Assembly: GCF_021290925.1 (NCBI RefSeq) | Contig: NZ_JAJSLX010000001.1 | Location: 1,240,001-1,304,000 of the forward strand | DNA: 64,000 bases | Direction: 5' to 3' | Source: Sessilibacter corallicola | GTDB lineage: Bacteria; Pseudomonadota; Gammaproteobacteria; Pseudomonadales; Cellvibrionaceae | Shown: positions 43,741-52,708 of the stretch, in pieces | How positions within the stretch are numbered: the stretch's first letter is position 1 | How the letters are laid out: each line of letters opens with the position of its first letter | Translations under genes and position numbers: made by a program | The notes under the pieces: generated by a model | What the model was told of the DNA's origin: nothing | What the model saw: the letters and a program-made list of their open reading frames with translations, nothing else | Databases searched by the model: none

Positions 43741-45708
43741 ATGAATCTGTCTTCATTACAGTGCCAACTGAACGATTTTGAACAACATCGCATTGCGTTA
43801 GTTAACAAGCTTTTGTCGTTCAAACATTGGTACGAAAACAGTGGTTTGCACAGTTCGTCTGCGAACTACATTATAGACAATGCTATAGACAACCTAAGGT
43901 CGTTGCACAGCTATACTGCGGTGGCCGTGGGTGAATTTTCCCGTGGAAAAACCGAAATCCTGAATGCCCTACTATTTTCCCGATATCAATGTCGAATACT
44001 GCCTGTACGCCCAGAGCGAACCACTCTGTGCCCTACCGAAATAGGTTTTGACCCAAGCTTACCGAACAACAGCATTCAACTGTTACCTATGTCGACTCGC
44101 AAAGGCGGATCGTCGGTAAGTGCTTATAAAAAAATTCCCAACCACTGGGTTAATATTCGTTTCGACACCAACAATCCTGCATCACTGCAAGATGCACTCG
44201 GCAGAATCGCTGAAAAGCAATACGTCACAGAAGACCAAGCCCGCGAGTTAGGTTTTAACTGCTCGCTACTCAACCGCCATCCAGAAAACATCAACCACGT
44301 TGAAGTTCCCAGCTGGCGTTATGCGCACATCAATATGGATCACCCTCTATTGGTGATGGGATTGCGACTAATTGATACTCCAGGGCTCAATGCGCAAGGT
44401 TCTGAACCTGAACTCACCCTTGCGACACTGGCGGACGCAGATTCCTTATTATTCACGCTGGCAGCCGATGCACCAGCAAGCTTGTCGGATCGCACCATTT
44501 GGCGCGATTACATCAATCAGGAAGACAACAGCCAAATACTGGTGATCCTGAATAAGATTGATAGCTTGTGGGACGATCTTATCTCCGCACCTTCAGAAGA
44601 AGCGTGCATCAACAGCGTTCGTACCGAAACTGCCCTGGCGTTGGGTTTGCCTTTGCAGCAGGTTGTGCCTGTGTCAGCGAAAAAAGCGTTGCTGGCGAAA
44701 GCTCGCGGAGATTCATCACTGCTTGAGAAAAGTAACTTCGAGCAGATTGAAGCCACTCTTACCAGCCAGCTGATCGAAAAACACAAATTGCTGATTAAAC
44801 ACCCAGCAATTGAAGACGCTATTATCTTGATGCGCCAAACTCGTGATCAGTTGCACACCCGACTTCTCGACCAAGCCGAGATGCTGCAATCAGCACAAAA
44901 TCAGTCAGAAAGTCACCACTCAGACGGTTTGATTACGGTAAAAGAATCAATCAAAGAAATGCACCGCAACGTGCACCAAGCATCTCTGATCTATCGCTCA
45001 CACGAGCGATCACTAAAAGATCAATTCGAAAAACTGGCCCAAGTATTTGACCAGCGCCAGCTAGAGAGAATCTTTAACTACCTTCACGATGCCGCGGCCG
45101 ATCCCGATCCTATTCTTCGCCCAGCCATGAAAGCTGCGTTTAAACAAATCCAGCGCGGCTTACAAACCCTGGCTATTGAAGCGGATAACGCCAACCATCT
45201 TTTGAAGGAAATTTACGAGTCGCCGATTGATGGCAGCTCTATGCCGTTAACGTCTCGCAAACTTGATATCACAGTTCAAAAGAACGATTTCTCAAGACTG
45301 AAACATCGCTACGAAAAGCATTTGCAGAGCATTGAAGACAGCCCGCACGAACGCGCGGTAGTTCGCTATTTTCTGCTGAGTTTGAGCCACGAATTGCGTC
45401 GATTCATTACCGATACCAATAATTTATTGATTGAGTGGCACGCTCAAGCACTCACGCCAATTTCGTACCCGAACGAGTGCCAAAAGCAGCTTTTACAAAA
45501 AGAGTTGTTGATTCTGTCTCGTCTCGGCAACGAGCAAAAGCCCAGCGACCAGCAAATGCTTGCAATTCGCGCCGAGCTAACATTGAGCGAAGATCGACTG
45601 TTCACACTCAACCAATTGCTCGACACCATCGAATCCCTAGAACCCACCAAATCTGTCACCAGCAAAGTGGTTCCATTTCATTTTGCCCGTCGCCGCTCTT
45701 CCGTTTGA
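43741..45708 (+). CDS. Dynamin-like GTPase
   Basis: A 655-residue GTPase of the bacterial dynamin-like superfamily. The G motifs are visible: G1 GEFSRGKT at 64-71, a threonine switch in PERTTLCPT (92-100), G3 DTPG at 212-215 and G4 NKID at 271-274. Beyond 330 the sequence is long and helical with coiled-coil tendency (about 370-430 and 490-540), like the stalk of dynamins. No membrane segment or paddle is obvious. It is alone, whereas some bacterial dynamins come in pairs. Bacterial members act in membrane remodelling, repair or phage defence; which applies here cannot be told. It sits between yggT and metX with wide gaps, suggesting an insertion into a conserved block. Confidence 0.85.
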   Translation: MNLSSLQCQLNDFEQHRIALVNKLLSFKHWYENSGLHSSSANYIIDNAIDNLRSLHSYTAVAVGEFSRGKTEILNALLFSRYQCRILPVRPERTTLCPTEIGFDPSLPNNSIQLLPMSTRKGGSSVSAYKKIPNHWVNIRFDTNNPASLQDALGRIAEKQYVTEDQARELGFNCSLLNRHPENINHVEVPSWRYAHINMDHPLLVMGLRLIDTPGLNAQGSEPELTLATLADADSLLFTLAADAPASLSDRTIWRDYINQEDNSQILVILNKIDSLWDDLISAPSEEACINSVRTETALALGLPLQQVVPVSAKKALLAKARGDSSLLEKSNFEQIEATLTSQLIEKHKLLIKHPAIEDAIILMRQTRDQLHTRLLDQAEMLQSAQNQSESHHSDGLITVKESIKEMHRNVHQASLIYRSHERSLKDQFEKLAQVFDQRQLERIFNYLHDAAADPDPILRPAMKAAFKQIQRGLQTLAIEADNANHLLKEIYESPIDGSSMPLTSRKLDITVQKNDFSRLKHRYEKHLQSIEDSPHERAVVRYFLLSLSHELRRFITDTNNLLIEWHAQALTPISYPNECQKQLLQKELLILSRLGNEQKPSDQQMLAIRAELTLSEDRLFTLNQLLDTIESLEPTKSVTSKVVPFHFARRRSSV

Positions 45709-45807
45709 GCGGCAACTGAACCTCGAACAAGCGTTAGTCAGCACTAAAAAGACCCAGCTGATTAAAATTGCTTGAATCACAGACCTAATTAAGCAGCCGA
45801 TTGCATA

Positions 45808-45834
45808 AAAAAGCATTATAATCGCCTGCTTTTT
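45808..45834 (+). terminator. Probable terminator after the dynamin-like gene
   Basis: AAAAAGCA (45808-45815) and TGCTTTTT (45827-45834) form an 8-base stem ending in a T-run. The loop contains TATAAT (45817-45822), which could also be a -10 for metX, so the two roles may overlap. Confidence 0.55.
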
Positions 45835-45889
45835 GTGATTTTCCAAAAAGTATTACTACAATATTAGGTTTTCACGGATTCAAAAATCG

Positions 45890-47032
45890 ATGCCCCATTC
45901 ACACCCCACAGGCTCTGTGGGTATTGTTACACCTTCGACTCAGCGCTTCACAGATCCTTTAATACTGGCTAACGGCGACGTATTAGAAGAGTACGATCTT
46001 GTTTACGAAACCTACGGCACATTAAATCAAAGCGCGAGCAACGCGGTATTGATTTGTCACGCGTTATCCGGCCATCACCACGCCGCCGGCAAACATTCTC
46101 CAGACGATCGTAAACCCGGCTGGTGGGACAATTACATCGGCCCAGGGAAAGCCATCGATACCGATCGTTTTTTTGTAGTCAGCCTCAACAACCTCGGCGG
46201 TTGCCACGGCTCAACCGGGCCGGTGAGCATCAATCCAAAAACTGGGAAAGCCTGGGGGGCGACCTTCCCGCGCTTAAGAGTCAGAGATTGGGTGCACTCT
46301 CAGGCAAAACTCGCAGATCATTTAGGCATTGATACCTGGGCAGCGGTTATCGGGGGCAGTCTCGGCGGCATGCAAGCCATGCGCTGGTCGCTGGAATACC
46401 CAGATCGCCTGCGCCATTGCGCGGTAATAGCCTCGGCAATGAAGTTGTCCGCGCAAAATATCGCGTTCAATGAAACCGCGCGCCAAGCCATTATGTCAGA
46501 CCCAGACTTTCACGACGGTGATTACTTAGAATTCGACACTTACCCCAAACACGGTTTATCTATTGCGCGCATGATTGGTCATATTACCTATTTGTCTGGC
46601 GATGGCATGGGTGAGAAATTTGGCCGTGAATTGCGTAAAGGTAACTTTAATTTAGGCGAACGTGACCTCGTTGAATTCGAGATAGAGAGCTATCTTCGCT
46701 ACCAAGGTGAGCGATTTTCTGGAACCTTTGACGCAAATACCTACATTTTGATGACCCGCGCGCTGGATTACTTCGATTTAAGCCGCGAGTACGGCAATGA
46801 CCCGTCACAGGCATTCGCGCAGTCAAAGTGTAAATTTTTGGTTTTGTCGTTCTCCAGTGATTGGCGTTTTTCCCCACAACGCTCCAAAGAAATTGTTGAT
46901 GCGCTCATCGCCGCCAGAAAACCTGTGACCTACGCGGAAATCGAATCAAGTCACGGCCATGACGCATTCTTGGTCCCCAATGCGCGCTATCACGATGTGT
47001 TTAGCCGCTACATGCAGCAAATTACGATTTAA
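45890..47032 (+). CDS. metX: Homoserine O-acyltransferase (MetX)
   Basis: Acylates homoserine to start methionine synthesis. An alpha/beta-hydrolase of 380 residues with the nucleophile serine in [10 protein letters not shown], the [14 protein letters not shown] oxyanion region near 50 and the catalytic histidine in SSHGHDAFL near the C-terminus. In gammaproteobacteria with metW beside it, MetX often uses succinyl-CoA rather than acetyl-CoA; sequence reading alone does not decide this. The metX-metW pair, separated by 15 bases, is conserved. Confidence 0.96.
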   Translation: MPHSHPTGSVGIVTPSTQRFTDPLILANGDVLEEYDLVYETYGTLNQSASNAVLICHALSGHHHAAGKHSPDDRKPGWWDNYIGPGKAIDTDRFFVVSLNNLGGCHGSTGPVSINPKTGKAWGATFPRLRVRDWVHSQAKLADHLGIDTWAAVIGGSLGGMQAMRWSLEYPDRLRHCAVIASAMKLSAQNIAFNETARQAIMSDPDFHDGDYLEFDTYPKHGLSIARMIGHITYLSGDGMGEKFGRELRKGNFNLGERDLVEFEIESYLRYQGERFSGTFDANTYILMTRALDYFDLSREYGNDPSQAFAQSKCKFLVLSFSSDWRFSPQRSKEIVDALIAARKPVTYAEIESSHGHDAFLVPNARYHDVFSRYMQQITI

Positions 47033-47047
47033 GAAGGGAATACCATC

Positions 47048-47638
47048 ATGCGAATTGATTTAGATGTTATCTCCCAATGGGTCACACCCAGCAGCAGAGT
47101 ATTGGATCTGGCCTGTGGAGATGGCACACTACTGTCGCGATTAGCAAGCGATAAATCCGTATTCGGCTATGGCTTAGAGATCGACAGCAATCACATCAGT
47201 GACTGCATCAGCAAGGGTGTAAATGTTATCGAGCACAACCTCGATACAGACTCGCTCGATACGTTTGGCGATGCCAGTTTTGACACCGTAATTATGACCC
47301 AAGCGCTGCAAACCATGCGTTACCCCGACAAGGTTCTGGAAGAAATGCTGCGCATCGGTAAGGAATGTATCGTCACCTTCCCGAACTTTGGTCACTGGAA
47401 GGCTCGAATTTACCTAGCACTTAACGGCAGAATGCCAGTCTCAGATATATTGCCTTACGAATGGTACGACACCCCAAACATCCATTTTTGTACCTTCAAG
47501 GACTTTGAATTTCTGTGCAAGCAACGAGGCATCACCGTCAAACATCGACAAGTGGTCACCGAGAATTCCATCGATAAAACCGGCGCTAAATTTTTACCCA
47601 ACTTTTTTGGCGAAACTGCAATCTACCATTTGAGCTAA
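47048..47638 (+). CDS. metW: Methionine biosynthesis protein MetW
   Basis: A 196-residue class I SAM-dependent methyltransferase-fold protein needed with MetX for homoserine acylation in several bacteria. Motif I VLDLACGDGTLLSRL lies at about 18-32, and the family block VIMTQALQTMRYPDKVLEEMLRIG and FGHWKARIYLALNGRMP around 80-135 are diagnostic. A good AAGAAGGG ribosome site is present. It lies five bases before the DUF4426 gene. Confidence 0.95.
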   Translation: MRIDLDVISQWVTPSSRVLDLACGDGTLLSRLASDKSVFGYGLEIDSNHISDCISKGVNVIEHNLDTDSLDTFGDASFDTVIMTQALQTMRYPDKVLEEMLRIGKECIVTFPNFGHWKARIYLALNGRMPVSDILPYEWYDTPNIHFCTFKDFEFLCKQRGITVKHRQVVTENSIDKTGAKFLPNFFGETAIYHLS

Positions 47639-47643
47639 TAACC

Positions 47644-48117
47644 ATGAAAACAAACACCGCTCTCATTCGACGCAATTACCTATTAATCACGGCACTGATT
47701 CTCGCTGTGTTTACCTCTCACTCCCACGCTGATGTTGAGCGGTTTTGGGTCGAACGAGGTTACAAAGTTATCTACAGTGTTTTTAACAGTAAATTTCTAA
47801 CACCTGAAATTGCCTCAGAATACGGCTTAAAACGCAATGGCGACCTCACATTATTAAATGTAGTCGTCACTAAAGACGGCGAAGAAGTAACCACGCTTGG
47901 CCTTCCTGCTGAACTCGAAGGTTCTGCTCGAAACTTATTGCAACAAAAACAAGCGTTGAAATTTCTGAGAATCAAAGAAGCCAATACTGTTTATTACATT
48001 GCACCTATCAAGCATCACAACGAAGAAGTGTACAACTTCGACCTTAAAGTTTTACCCGAAGGCGAGACCAAACCCATCCGCATTCAGTTTTCTAAAAAAC
48101 TCTATTCGGATCGATAA
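47644..48117 (+). CDS. DUF4426 periplasmic protein
   Basis: A 157-residue protein with an N-terminal signal peptide (about 1-29, ITALILAVFTSHSHA then cleavage) and the DUF4426 domain (about 35-150; ERFWVERGYKVIYSVFNSKFLTPEIA). The function is unknown. It is regularly found between metW and rdgB in Pseudomonas relatives, as here, without a known link to methionine. The stop is followed almost directly by rdgB. Confidence 0.88.
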   Translation: MKTNTALIRRNYLLITALILAVFTSHSHADVERFWVERGYKVIYSVFNSKFLTPEIASEYGLKRNGDLTLLNVVVTKDGEEVTTLGLPAELEGSARNLLQQKQALKFLRIKEANTVYYIAPIKHHNEEVYNFDLKVLPEGETKPIRIQFSKKLYSDR

Positions 48118-48123
48118 TTGATC

Positions 48124-48726
48124 ATGCCCAATTCAATACAAACACTGGTACTGGCCAGCAATAACTCCGGCAAACTGGTTGAGTTAAAGCACTTACTCGA
48201 ACCCATTGGCTGTACCGTGTTACCGCAGTCAGAATTCAATATTCCTGACGCCGACGAAACTGGCTTAAGCTTTATTGAAAATGCGATTCTAAAAGCTCGC
48301 CACGCCTCAAAAATTGCAAACCTACCGGCGTTGGCTGATGATTCAGGCCTGTGTGTCGACGCGCTCGGCGGCGCTCCAGGTATTTATTCTGCTCGCTATT
48401 CTGGCGGTGGCGATTCGGACAACAACGCCAAATTACTCCGGGAATTAGACGGGGTCAGCGACCGCCGCGCCCAGTTTATTTGCTGCTTGGCTTTAGTGCG
48501 TCACTGGCAAGATCCGCTGCCAATTACGGTTGTTGGCCAATGGCGAGGAGAAATACTCCGCGACATCCAAGGCAGTGGCGGCTTTGGATACGACCCACTG
48601 TTTTGGGTTGAGCAGACTCAATGCAGTTCGGCAGAACTGAGCAAAGAACACAAAAGCAAGATCAGTCACCGTGCCAGAGCAATGCAAGCCCTGTTGGACG
48701 AATTGTCTCGCGAACAAAACGCGTAA
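48124..48726 (+). CDS. rdgB: Non-canonical purine NTP pyrophosphatase (ITPase)
   Basis: Hydrolyses dITP/XTP to monophosphates, keeping deaminated purines out of DNA and RNA. The 200-residue HAM1/RdgB protein has [18 protein letters not shown] at the N-terminus, [37 protein letters not shown] and GFGYDPLF, the family's catalytic and nucleotide-binding set. I prefer the ATG at 48124 to a TTG six bases upstream. It lies six bases after the DUF4426 stop and eight bases before hemW. Confidence 0.97.
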   Translation: MPNSIQTLVLASNNSGKLVELKHLLEPIGCTVLPQSEFNIPDADETGLSFIENAILKARHASKIANLPALADDSGLCVDALGGAPGIYSARYSGGGDSDNNAKLLRELDGVSDRRAQFICCLALVRHWQDPLPITVVGQWRGEILRDIQGSGGFGYDPLFWVEQTQCSSAELSKEHKSKISHRARAMQALLDELSREQNA

Positions 48727-48733
48727 ATATTGA

Positions 48734-49912
48734 ATGCCAACACTTAAACTGCCTCCACTGAGCCTTTACGTGCACATTCCTTGGTGTGTGCGTAAATGCC
48801 CTTACTGCGATTTTAATTCTCACAGCACCCAATCATCCGCGCAAAATGGCGGCATCCCCGAGCAGGAATATCTCAAGCAACTTTTGCTCGATATGAATTT
48901 CGAACAAGGGAATGCTCAGAACCGAAAGCTGACCAGCATTTTTTTTGGCGGCGGCACCCCCAGCCTATTTTCAGATGGCACCATCGCGACCATCATTGAA
49001 GCCGCTGAAAAAACCTTTGGATTCGAAGACGACATAGAAATCACCCTAGAAGCCAACCCGGGAACAGCTGAGCAATCCAAGTTTTCTGGATTTTTTAACG
49101 GTGGCGTCAATCGACTGTCTTTGGGAGTGCAGTCATTTAATCCAAAACATTTGAATGTATTGGGCCGAATCCACTCCAGCGATGAAGCCAAAAACGCCAT
49201 CGCCATGGCTAAATCGGCGGGCTTTCGTCGCATCAATATCGATCTCATGCACGGGCTGCCCGAGCAAACTCTAGAAGACGCTCTGTTCGACATTGAAACC
49301 GCCGTGTCACTTGGACCAGACCATTTATCTTGGTATCAGTTAACCATTGAGCCCAATACCGAGTTTTTCTCGGCGCCACCGCGCCTGCCCGAAGACGATA
49401 ATCTAGCCGACATTCAAGAAGCCGGTTATGAGCGGATTAACCAGTTGGGCTTTCATCAGTACGAAGTTTCAGCCTACGCCAAATCCACGTCAGCTAGAGC
49501 AAAGCACAATCTGAATTATTGGCAATTTGGCGATTACATCGGTGTTGGCGCAGGCAGTCACAGCAAAATTACCGATTTAAACACAGGCCATATTCGCCGA
49601 TATTGGAAAACCCGGCTGCCAACCGACTACATGAAACGGGTCGCCTCTCAGTATCGAAACCCCTGTACCGCCGGAGAAAAAGTGATTGCTTCATCGGAAT
49701 TGTCGCTGGAGTTTTTCATGAACGCACTGCGTTTAACTCAAGGCGTCACAATACAAACCTACGAATCCTTCACTGGCCTGCCATTTTCAAATTTGGATTT
49801 ATCCGAGCTTATCCAGAAAGAATTGTTAGAAGTGAATAACACAATCGTTCGCCCCACCCACTTGGGCACACGTTATTTAAACAACGTGCTCGATCATTTC
49901 TTAGTAACCTAG
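48734..49912 (+). CDS. hemW: Radical SAM heme chaperone HemW
   Basis: Formerly annotated as an oxygen-independent coproporphyrinogen oxidase; HemW binds heme and hands it to proteins such as respiratory reductases. The 392-residue sequence has the radical SAM cluster C18, C22, C25 in PWCVRKCPYCDF, the FFGGGTPSLFS block (about 73-84), SLGVQSFN, and the HemW C-terminal domain. The conserved RISLGVQS-like and GLPEQTLED motifs are there. It is the last gene of the metX-metW-DUF4426-rdgB-hemW block. Confidence 0.95.
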   Translation: MPTLKLPPLSLYVHIPWCVRKCPYCDFNSHSTQSSAQNGGIPEQEYLKQLLLDMNFEQGNAQNRKLTSIFFGGGTPSLFSDGTIATIIEAAEKTFGFEDDIEITLEANPGTAEQSKFSGFFNGGVNRLSLGVQSFNPKHLNVLGRIHSSDEAKNAIAMAKSAGFRRINIDLMHGLPEQTLEDALFDIETAVSLGPDHLSWYQLTIEPNTEFFSAPPRLPEDDNLADIQEAGYERINQLGFHQYEVSAYAKSTSARAKHNLNYWQFGDYIGVGAGSHSKITDLNTGHIRRYWKTRLPTDYMKRVASQYRNPCTAGEKVIASSELSLEFFMNALRLTQGVTIQTYESFTGLPFSNLDLSELIQKELLEVNNTIVRPTHLGTRYLNNVLDHFLVT

Positions 49913-50053
49913 GGCCTACTATCCCTAACGACCCCATCACATTTGAATAAAGTGGTTGTTCCCTGTCTTGAATATCAACATTAGAACCAGTACAACTGGG
50001 TCAAATGACGTTGCGCGCCAACTACGAACTTCCACATTTCTCAACATTAATTT

Positions 50054-52420
50054 ATGAGCACGAAAGCGACTCGGAAAAACTCCATTGTTTTTCGGTTACT
50101 CACCCTGATTGTGCTTGTCACATCGGGCATTGCCTTAATTGCCACGCTGGTCGATGTCTACATCGGTTATCAAAACGATTTAAGCGCTTTGACACGACGC
50201 GTTAACCAGGTTCAGGTCAGCGCCCTACCGGCCATTTCGGAAAGTCTGTGGAAATTCGATGCAGAGCAACTTGAGATTCAGGTCAACAACCTCTTGCAAG
50301 TAGAAGACGTCGTCAAAGTAGAATTGAACTGGCGCGATTGGAACGACAAAGATCGTGTTTTTTTAGCCCAAATTGAGGAGCACTTGTCACATTCAGTTTG
50401 GACGCAACAATTTAATCTGACCCATGAAGACCCCGCAGGCGGCACAAAACAACTCGGTATTCTCAACATCACTGCCGACCTCCAACACCTACACGACGGT
50501 GTTGTCAATCGCGCAATCGTGACTGCGGCCTTGCAAGCAGTTCAAACATTTTTTGTCGCTTGGTTGCTGCTAAGCCTAATCAGAACATTACTCACCCAAC
50601 ACATGGAGACCATTGCTCGATTCGCAGGGCAAGTAAACATCAATAATTTACAAGCACCGCTAAAACTGAATCGTGCGAAAAACGAGGAACGGCAATCAGA
50701 CGAACTCGACAACATTGTTAACGCCTTCAACAACATGCGTGAAAATTTGTTGCGAGACATTCAACAACGCCAGGAATTTGAAGACGCCCTCAGCGCGCAA
50801 AAGCAGGCCAATCTTGAATCCCAGCGCATCGCCGCCGTTGCTGAATCGTCCAATCGGGCGAAAAGCCAATTTTTAGCAACCATGAGCCACGAAATTCGTA
50901 CGCCAATGAACGGCGTGATTGGCATGGTCGAATTATTAAGAGACACAGAACTCAACCAAAATCAGCGCCATTATTTAGATGTTATCCATCGATCGGGCCT
51001 AAGCCTTCTGGATATTATCAACGACATTTTAGATTTCTCTAAAATAGAAGCAGGCAAATTGGTACTTGAGAATATTGAATTCGATTTACAAGAACTGATG
51101 GAAGACTGCCTACTGCTGTTTTCGTCTCCGGCCAATCACAGCGGTATCGAACTCATCAGCTATTTAGCCACTGATACTCCCACGCAACTCAAAGGCGACC
51201 CCACTCGCCTGCGCCAACTGTTCATCAATTTGCTTGGCAACGCGTTTAAATTTACAGAATCAGGCACCATCTTTTTTGATGCCAAAACTGTAAATATCAA
51301 CGACACAACAACCAAAATAGAATTTTCCATCACCGACACCGGAATCGGTATTGAGCAAAACGTCCAAGAAAAGTTATTCGATTCCTTCAATCAAGCCGAC
51401 AACTCAACCACTCGAAAATACGGCGGCACCGGTTTAGGTTTAGCAATCTGTAAACATTTGTCGAAATTAATGAACGGCGATATTGGCGTGTCGAGCCAAT
51501 ACGGCCAGGGCTCTAAATTTTGGTTTACCGCAGAATTTGAACGAGTGAATGACATTTCAGTTGCCGATACCTCTGATTCGGTATTATCCGGCAAGAATGC
51601 ACTGCTGATGTTTCCCAACCCTCAATTAATTCAGACATTAACCAACCTGTCGCGCCATTGGGGAATGGAGGTTAAATCCGCTCTCCCGGAAACCGCAGCG
51701 GCCTTACTGGCCACCGAAGGTTATGGTAAATCCGTTGACGTTCTTGTTATCGATCACCAATGGCCGAACTCACACGGCTGTGAAGTCGCTCAATCGGTGG
51801 TGCCCTCACTCAGTAAATCCTGCCCTATCCTGGTGTTATCAAACGAAGACTGCCCGTACTCTAAAGAAGAAATGCGCAGCTCAAGAATCTCGGCGTGGTT
51901 GCGCAAGCCCGTTGTACCGAGCCAACTTAAATCGAAGCTGGAGCAAGTCGCTAACAATGCCGTCATCGACGATTCAATAGCCACAAAACAATTAAATACC
52001 TACACACCTGATTTATCTCATTTAAAAATTTTGGTGGCCGAAGATAATAAGGTTAATCAAATGGTTATTCGAGGCATGCTCAATCGGCTGAAAACAACAC
52101 CGGATTTGGTCGGCAACGGCAAAGAAGCCTTAGAAGCGGTTAAGTCGAATACTGATCGCCCGTACGACCTCATCTTCATGGATTGCGAAATGCCGGTCAT
52201 GGACGGTTTTGAAGCCAGCAAGAAAATTCGTGAGTTTGAAAAGAATAGCGATCTTCCGACCGCATTTATCATTGCATTAACTGCGCATGCTCTCGAAGAG
52301 CATCGGGAAGCGGTAATCGCATCGGGAATGAACTATTTTCTCTCCAAACCCATGAGCTTGGATCGCCTTTCCAATACCTTAAAACAATTAGGGTTAACGC
52401 ACACGGAAAGAAGTCTTTGA
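50054..52420 (+). CDS. Hybrid sensor histidine kinase/response regulator
   Basis: A 788-residue inner-membrane sensor kinase. TM1 is at about 12-36, a periplasmic domain at 40-155, TM2 at about 157-178, and HAMP at 179-235. The phospho-acceptor H279 is in [13 protein letters not shown]. The HATPase domain (about 375-510) has [20 protein letters not shown] and [10 protein letters not shown] first receiver (about 520-650) lost the N-terminal acidic pair and looks degenerate. The second has D710 in [13 protein letters not shown] and is intact. The signal is unknown. No separate regulator is adjacent; output may pass to an Hpt protein elsewhere. Confidence 0.94.
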   Translation: MSTKATRKNSIVFRLLTLIVLVTSGIALIATLVDVYIGYQNDLSALTRRVNQVQVSALPAISESLWKFDAEQLEIQVNNLLQVEDVVKVELNWRDWNDKDRVFLAQIEEHLSHSVWTQQFNLTHEDPAGGTKQLGILNITADLQHLHDGVVNRAIVTAALQAVQTFFVAWLLLSLIRTLLTQHMETIARFAGQVNINNLQAPLKLNRAKNEERQSDELDNIVNAFNNMRENLLRDIQQRQEFEDALSAQKQANLESQRIAAVAESSNRAKSQFLATMSHEIRTPMNGVIGMVELLRDTELNQNQRHYLDVIHRSGLSLLDIINDILDFSKIEAGKLVLENIEFDLQELMEDCLLLFSSPANHSGIELISYLATDTPTQLKGDPTRLRQLFINLLGNAFKFTESGTIFFDAKTVNINDTTTKIEFSITDTGIGIEQNVQEKLFDSFNQADNSTTRKYGGTGLGLAICKHLSKLMNGDIGVSSQYGQGSKFWFTAEFERVNDISVADTSDSVLSGKNALLMFPNPQLIQTLTNLSRHWGMEVKSALPETAAALLATEGYGKSVDVLVIDHQWPNSHGCEVAQSVVPSLSKSCPILVLSNEDCPYSKEEMRSSRISAWLRKPVVPSQLKSKLEQVANNAVIDDSIATKQLNTYTPDLSHLKILVAEDNKVNQMVIRGMLNRLKTTPDLVGNGKEALEAVKSNTDRPYDLIFMDCEMPVMDGFEASKKIREFEKNSDLPTAFIIALTAHALEEHREAVIASGMNYFLSKPMSLDRLSNTLKQLGLTHTERSL

Positions 52421-52433
52421 CGAAACTTTTGAT

Positions 52434-52482
52434 CAGCCATACTAATTTGAAGGAACATCCTTTCTCTTGGCTGTCCTTTTTC
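52434..52482 (+). terminator. Terminator after the hybrid kinase gene
   Basis: CAGCCA (52434-52439) pairs with TGGCTG (52468-52473), with an inner GAAGGA/TCCTTT stem, and is followed by CC and a T-run. It lies 14 bases past the stop. Confidence 0.62.
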
Positions 52483-52708
52483 TGTCATACAGGCAAACTA
52501 CGATGACGAATTAATCACACATTAATTACGTAAATTGCATCAACTGGCCGGTACGAACTTGCGCTTGCAAGCCCTGCAAAAACCGTTATTCTCAGTTCAA
52601 GATTTGGCCCGCAATAAATAAATTCTCGCTGGATTACGGCACGCCAGCACCAGCTCAACGAGAATGTTTTTACGCCAAAAGATTACAGAATTACCCCAAG
52701 GCCCATCA

